Positions 5,503-8,082 of a stretch of 8,082 nt of DNA are shown here, in pieces. The number at the start of each line of letters is the position of its first letter. Positions within the stretch are counted from its first letter, which is position 1. The notes under the pieces are model-generated. The model was not told where the DNA came from. It was given only the letters and a program-made list of their open reading frames with translations, and did not search any database. The stretch is from Candidatus Latescibacterota bacterium (GTDB lineage: Bacteria > Krumholzibacteriota > Krumholzibacteriia > Krumholzibacteriales > WJIX01), in contig JAUXHZ010000039.1 of the NCBI GenBank assembly GCA_030621255.1, positions 1 through 8,082 on the forward strand, given 5' to 3'. Position numbers and translations under genes: made by a program.

Positions 5503-7428
5503 TTGGGAAAAATGAAAGACTTTAACGAAACCACTCCTGAAGATTATCGCGAGCTTGGGCTAAAGAGCGGGCTTGAAATCCATCAGCAGCTTCTTACAGA
5601 AAAAAAACTTTTCTGCCGCTGCCCCGTTGTTGATTCATATTCTGATAACTATGACGCTGAAATATTAAGGCACATGAGGCCAACACTCTCCGAGCTGGGT
5701 GAATATGACGGCACAGCGCTTATGGAGTTCAAAACAAAAAAAGAAATCATCTACCAAATCGACGACAAAACGGTCTGTACATATGAAATGGATGACACAC
5801 CACCCTTTGAACTCAACGAACAGGCACTTGATATAGCTCTTGAAATAACCATGCTGCTTAACTGTAAACTTGTAAGTGAAGTCCATATAGCCAGGAAACA
5901 GTACCTTGACGGATCAATTCCCACGGGGTTTCAGAGAACAACCATCCTGGGTGTGGATGGATCGATTCCATATCGTGGGGAAGAAATTAGAATCATTCAA
6001 CTTGGCCTTGAAGAAGACGCGTGTAGAGAAATCAGTGACAAGGGGCACAACAGAGTCTACAGGGCTGACAGGCTTGGTATTCCACTGGTCGAAACAGTTA
6101 CCATGCCGGACATGAAAACACCGCAAGAAGTCGCCGAAGTCGCTCAGATTTTAAGGTGGCTCGTTCGTTCTACAGGGAAAGTCAGAAGAGGAATCGGCGC
6201 CGCAAGGCAGGATGTTAATGTTTCAATAGAAGGCGGTCGCAGAGTTGAGATAAAAGGAGTCTCCGGTATACCTGCGATCCCGTTGCTTGTTCATAACGAG
6301 GCTTTTCGCCAGCGGGTTCTTCTCGATATCGCCGACGAACTTAAAAGAAGAAAGATAACAAAAGACAGCTTCCGCTCGGAGACTAAAAAAATAACTGATA
6401 TTGTAAAAAACACCCTATACTATCCTGTGGCCGAAACGGTTAAGAAAAATGAGGAAGTATTTGCCGTCCTTCTTAAGGGATACCGTGGAATTATGTCGAC
6501 AAAAACACAGCCCGAAACTACTTTCTCCAAAGAGATATCAGATCGCGTCCGTGTAATCGCCTGCCTGGACAAGCTTCCTAACATTGCTCATTCCGACATG
6601 GAAGGCGAAACATTTTCAAGTTCTGAATGGACAAGGACAAAGAAGAAACTCGGCAGTGAAGAAAATGACACGATTGTTGTTGTCTGGGGAAATCGTACAG
6701 ATATTAAAACAGCTATAGAAGAGATTAAAATACGGGCCATAGAGGCCATTGACGGCGTCCCCAACGAAACACGTCAGTCCTTGCCGGACGGAACAACCGC
6801 ATTTGAGAGAACCCTGCCGGGCCCAAACAGAATGTATCCCGATACCGACCTTCCACCGATCGAGATTACTGAAGAAAGAATCGGGCGGATAAAGAGCATA
6901 CTTCCCGTCCCTCCCTGGGAACTTGAGAAAAGCTACAAAAAAGGGGGGCTAACCCAGGCAACAGCACAGAGAATGAGCATTTCGCCAAGAAAACATCTTT
7001 TCGATTCCGCCCGTGGAAAAACCTCTTTTGACAATCAATCTCTTGCCTTCTTCATTCTCGAAAGACTCAATTCCTTGTCAAAAAACGGAGTAATTCCAAA
7101 CTTCAGCGAAAAAATCTTTCTATCCACTTTAAATCAAATGGAGCAAAAAGGAATCCCACTGGAGTTTTTATCAAAACTGCTGGAAAAAACATGTTCTTCT
7201 AACCCTACCGCGCCGGCCGAAGCCATTTTGGAAATCTCTCTTCTGGAAGACAAAAAGGCTGAAAGTGAAATTATAAAATTTCTAAAATCGATTGAAATCC
7301 CGGAAACAGAAAAAAGCAAATTAAGAAACTATCTTACGGGAAAAGTTCTGGAACACTTCAACGGCAGAGTAACGGGGAAAACAACGTCGATAATTGTCCG
7401 CGAATTTGTGTCTTCATTCAAGAAATAA
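5503..7428 (+). CDS. gatE: Glu-tRNA(Gln) amidotransferase subunit E (archaeal-type GatE)
   Basis: GatE is the tRNA-binding kinase/transamidase subunit. With ammonia from GatD it converts Glu-tRNA(Gln) to Gln-tRNA(Gln). The protein has 641 residues, normal for GatE and longer than bacterial GatB (about 480). The cradle domain (1 to about 305) has GLEIHQQL (23-30), LFCRCP (Cys38, Cys40), LEEDACR, YRADRLGIPLVE and RRGIGAARQDVNVSI. An AspRS-like insertion (about 308-420), which defines GatE against GatB, follows; LPDGTTAFERTLPG begins near 427. The rest is a helical YqeY-like tail that would reach the tRNA. glnA ends 22 nt before the chosen TTG start, and AAGGA (5491-5495) lies 7 nt before it. 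The ATG at 5512, three codons later, is the alternative, but its SD is 16 nt away. An ATG at 5452 overlapping glnA lacks an SD and adds unconserved residues. GatE is classically archaeal, so its presence beside bacterial-type genes is notable. Confidence 0.95.
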   Translation: MGKMKDFNETTPEDYRELGLKSGLEIHQQLLTEKKLFCRCPVVDSYSDNYDAEILRHMRPTLSELGEYDGTALMEFKTKKEIIYQIDDKTVCTYEMDDTPPFELNEQALDIALEITMLLNCKLVSEVHIARKQYLDGSIPTGFQRTTILGVDGSIPYRGEEIRIIQLGLEEDACREISDKGHNRVYRADRLGIPLVETVTMPDMKTPQEVAEVAQILRWLVRSTGKVRRGIGAARQDVNVSIEGGRRVEIKGVSGIPAIPLLVHNEAFRQRVLLDIADELKRRKITKDSFRSETKKITDIVKNTLYYPVAETVKKNEEVFAVLLKGYRGIMSTKTQPETTFSKEISDRVRVIACLDKLPNIAHSDMEGETFSSSEWTRTKKKLGSEENDTIVVVWGNRTDIKTAIEEIKIRAIEAIDGVPNETRQSLPDGTTAFERTLPGPNRMYPDTDLPPIEITEERIGRIKSILPVPPWELEKSYKKGGLTQATAQRMSISPRKHLFDSARGKTSFDNQSLAFFILERLNSLSKNGVIPNFSEKIFLSTLNQMEQKGIPLEFLSKLLEKTCSSNPTAPAEAILEISLLEDKKAESEIIKFLKSIEIPETEKSKLRNYLTGKVLEHFNGRVTGKTTSIIVREFVSSFKK

Positions 7429-7565
7429 TCCTTAATCAAATAGCGCCGGCCAGTTTTTTATTACACTAAAAAGCCTTATCTCAGCGACTATATAAAATTC
7501 GTATATTTTAATAAATTCTTTACCTGTTTTTCACTTCCACTCATCCGATTTTTCATATATATTAC

Positions 7566-7585
7566 CGGTTAAGAAGTACGGTTAA
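7566..7585 (+). repeat. Two direct CGGTTAA repeats upstream of gatD
   Basis: CGGTTAA at 7566-7572 and at 7579-7585 is repeated with a 13-nt period. A partial third copy, TGTTAA, follows at 7607-7612. It is a possible tandem binding site, but so short and AT-rich that chance is a real alternative. Confidence 0.25.
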
Positions 7586-7632
7586 AATTGCACTTGAGAA
7601 ACATTTTGTTAAAACGGCCTACACGATCGATA

Positions 7633-7641
7633 GAGGTGATC
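7633..7641 (+). promoter_or_regulatory. Ribosome binding site of gatD (GAGGTGATC)
   Basis: Nine contiguous bases match the complement of the 16S rRNA 3' end. Measured from GAGG, CTG at 7646 is 9 nt away and GTT at 7643 is 6 nt away. A TGA at 7637-7639 closes the gatD frame upstream, so the start must lie after it. No ATG, GTG or TTG is in reach, which makes CTG the best start. Confidence 0.65.
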
Positions 7642-7645
7642 AGTT

Positions 7646-8082
7646 CTGGATTCCAATACCTATAAAGGATACAGCGGAGAAGCACTCAGCTGTTTGAAAG
7701 GCTATTCAGCCGCGGTCTGGAGTGATGTTGAAGTAGAATCATCCAGGGGAAATTTCAAGGGGATAATTTTACCCCGGTCTGAAACAGCGGATAACAAGCA
7801 TGTAGTTCTGAAACTGCACAACGGCTACAATGTGGGACTTAACGTAAGCACCATTACAGCAATAAAGATTCTTGGGAAAAAGGAAGCACACTATAAAATT
7901 CCCGAAAAGGAATTTCCCACCGACCCGGAAAAGTCAAATGTTAAACTTTTCGGTACAGGGGGTACAATCGCGTCACGTCTTGATTACAGGACAGGAGCAG
8001 TTATCCCCGCTTTCTCTCCGGGGGAATTATACGGTTCCGTACCGGAACGTGCCGACATATGCAATCTCGAAACAGAAAAACT
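7646..8082 (+). CDS. gatD: Glu-tRNA(Gln) amidotransferase subunit D (archaeal-type GatD), 3' partial, apparent CTG start
   Basis: GatD is the asparaginase-like glutaminase that supplies ammonia to GatE. About 145 residues are in the window. Residues 1 to about 90 form the small beta-barrel N-terminal domain of GatD, with GIILPRSE and LHNGYNVGL. This domain is absent from ordinary L-asparaginases, so it separates GatD from AnsA/AnsB. The amidase domain then begins with FGTGGTIASRLDYRTGAV, where Thr107 in GGT aligns with the catalytic threonine of asparaginases. The remaining Thr, Asp and Lys of the active site should lie past the window edge. The frame has a TGA at 7637-7639 and no standard start before TTG at 7694, which would cut into the conserved N-terminal helix and has no SD. 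CTG at 7646, 9 nt after GAGG, fits the family's N-terminus; GTT at 7643 is a less likely alternative. The gene follows gatE in the same direction after a 217-nt gap. Confidence 0.92.
   Translation, partial: MDSNTYKGYSGEALSCLKGYSAAVWSDVEVESSRGNFKGIILPRSETADNKHVVLKLHNGYNVGLNVSTITAIKILGKKEAHYKIPEKEFPTDPEKSNVKLFGTGGTIASRLDYRTGAVIPAFSPGELYGSVPERADICNLETEK

Larger units (their letters stand above)
7429..7645. other. AT-rich gap between gatE and gatD
   Basis: This 217-nt gap holds no gene. It begins with an imperfect A/T stem, TTTTTA-TTACAC-TAAAAA (about 7455-7471), which is not a convincing terminator. An AT-rich stretch (7489-7520) and a TATATT (7558-7563) follow without a good -35. CGGTTAA occurs twice (7566-7572 and 7579-7585, 13-nt period), and GTTAAAA recurs at 7608-7614. 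The length suggests gatD may have its own promoter, but none could be assigned firmly. Confidence 0.5.

Noticed and set aside
7455..7471. TTTTTA/TAAAAA stem after gatE as an intrinsic terminator
   Set aside because: The stem consists only of A-T pairs and is not followed by a T run, so it is too weak to call.

Overview
This window looks like a chromosomal piece from an uncultured or little-studied bacterium. The bacterial signs are a sigma70-like promoter with a 17-nt spacer, strong Shine-Dalgarno (SD) sequences, a Sec-exported polysaccharide deacetylase and a bacterial-type FolE. Two neighbouring genes, gatE and gatD, encode the two-subunit Glu-tRNA(Gln) amidotransferase that is classically described as archaeal. 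The window is therefore either a bacterium that acquired GatDE or, less likely, an archaeon with many bacterial-type genes. No rRNA, tRNA, insertion sequence or CRISPR array was found.

Layout. Bases 1-86 hold the C-terminal end of an unidentified, probably membrane, protein. Bases 177-2057 (+) encode an APC-superfamily amino-acid permease fused to a C-terminal PTS EIIA-type domain with its phospho-acceptor histidine. Convergent to it, on the minus strand, folE (GTP cyclohydrolase I, 3800-3243) is followed by a secreted polysaccharide deacetylase (3185-2127). Between folE and the next plus-strand gene lies a divergent control region of about 270 nt. It holds a strong sigma70-type promoter whose -10 box sits inside a perfect 14-bp palindrome, followed by a leader hairpin. 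Then come glnA (type I glutamine synthetase, 4071-5480), gatE (5503-7428), an AT-rich gap of 217 nt, and the 5' part of gatD (7646 to the window edge).

How the genes fit together. Glutamine synthetase makes glutamine. GatD releases ammonia from glutamine, and GatE uses it to convert Glu-tRNA(Gln) to Gln-tRNA(Gln). The glnA-gatE-gatD order thus couples glutamine supply to its use in translation. The permease-EIIA fusion may add amino-acid uptake tied to phosphotransferase signalling, but this is inference.

Most striking observation. In glnA and gatD a near-perfect SD sequence stands at normal distance from a non-AUG codon (AUC for glnA, CUG for gatD), exactly where homologues begin. gatE has its SD best placed for UUG. 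The glutamine synthetase also has Phe at the position of the adenylylated Tyr397 of enterobacterial enzymes, so classical adenylylation control looks absent.
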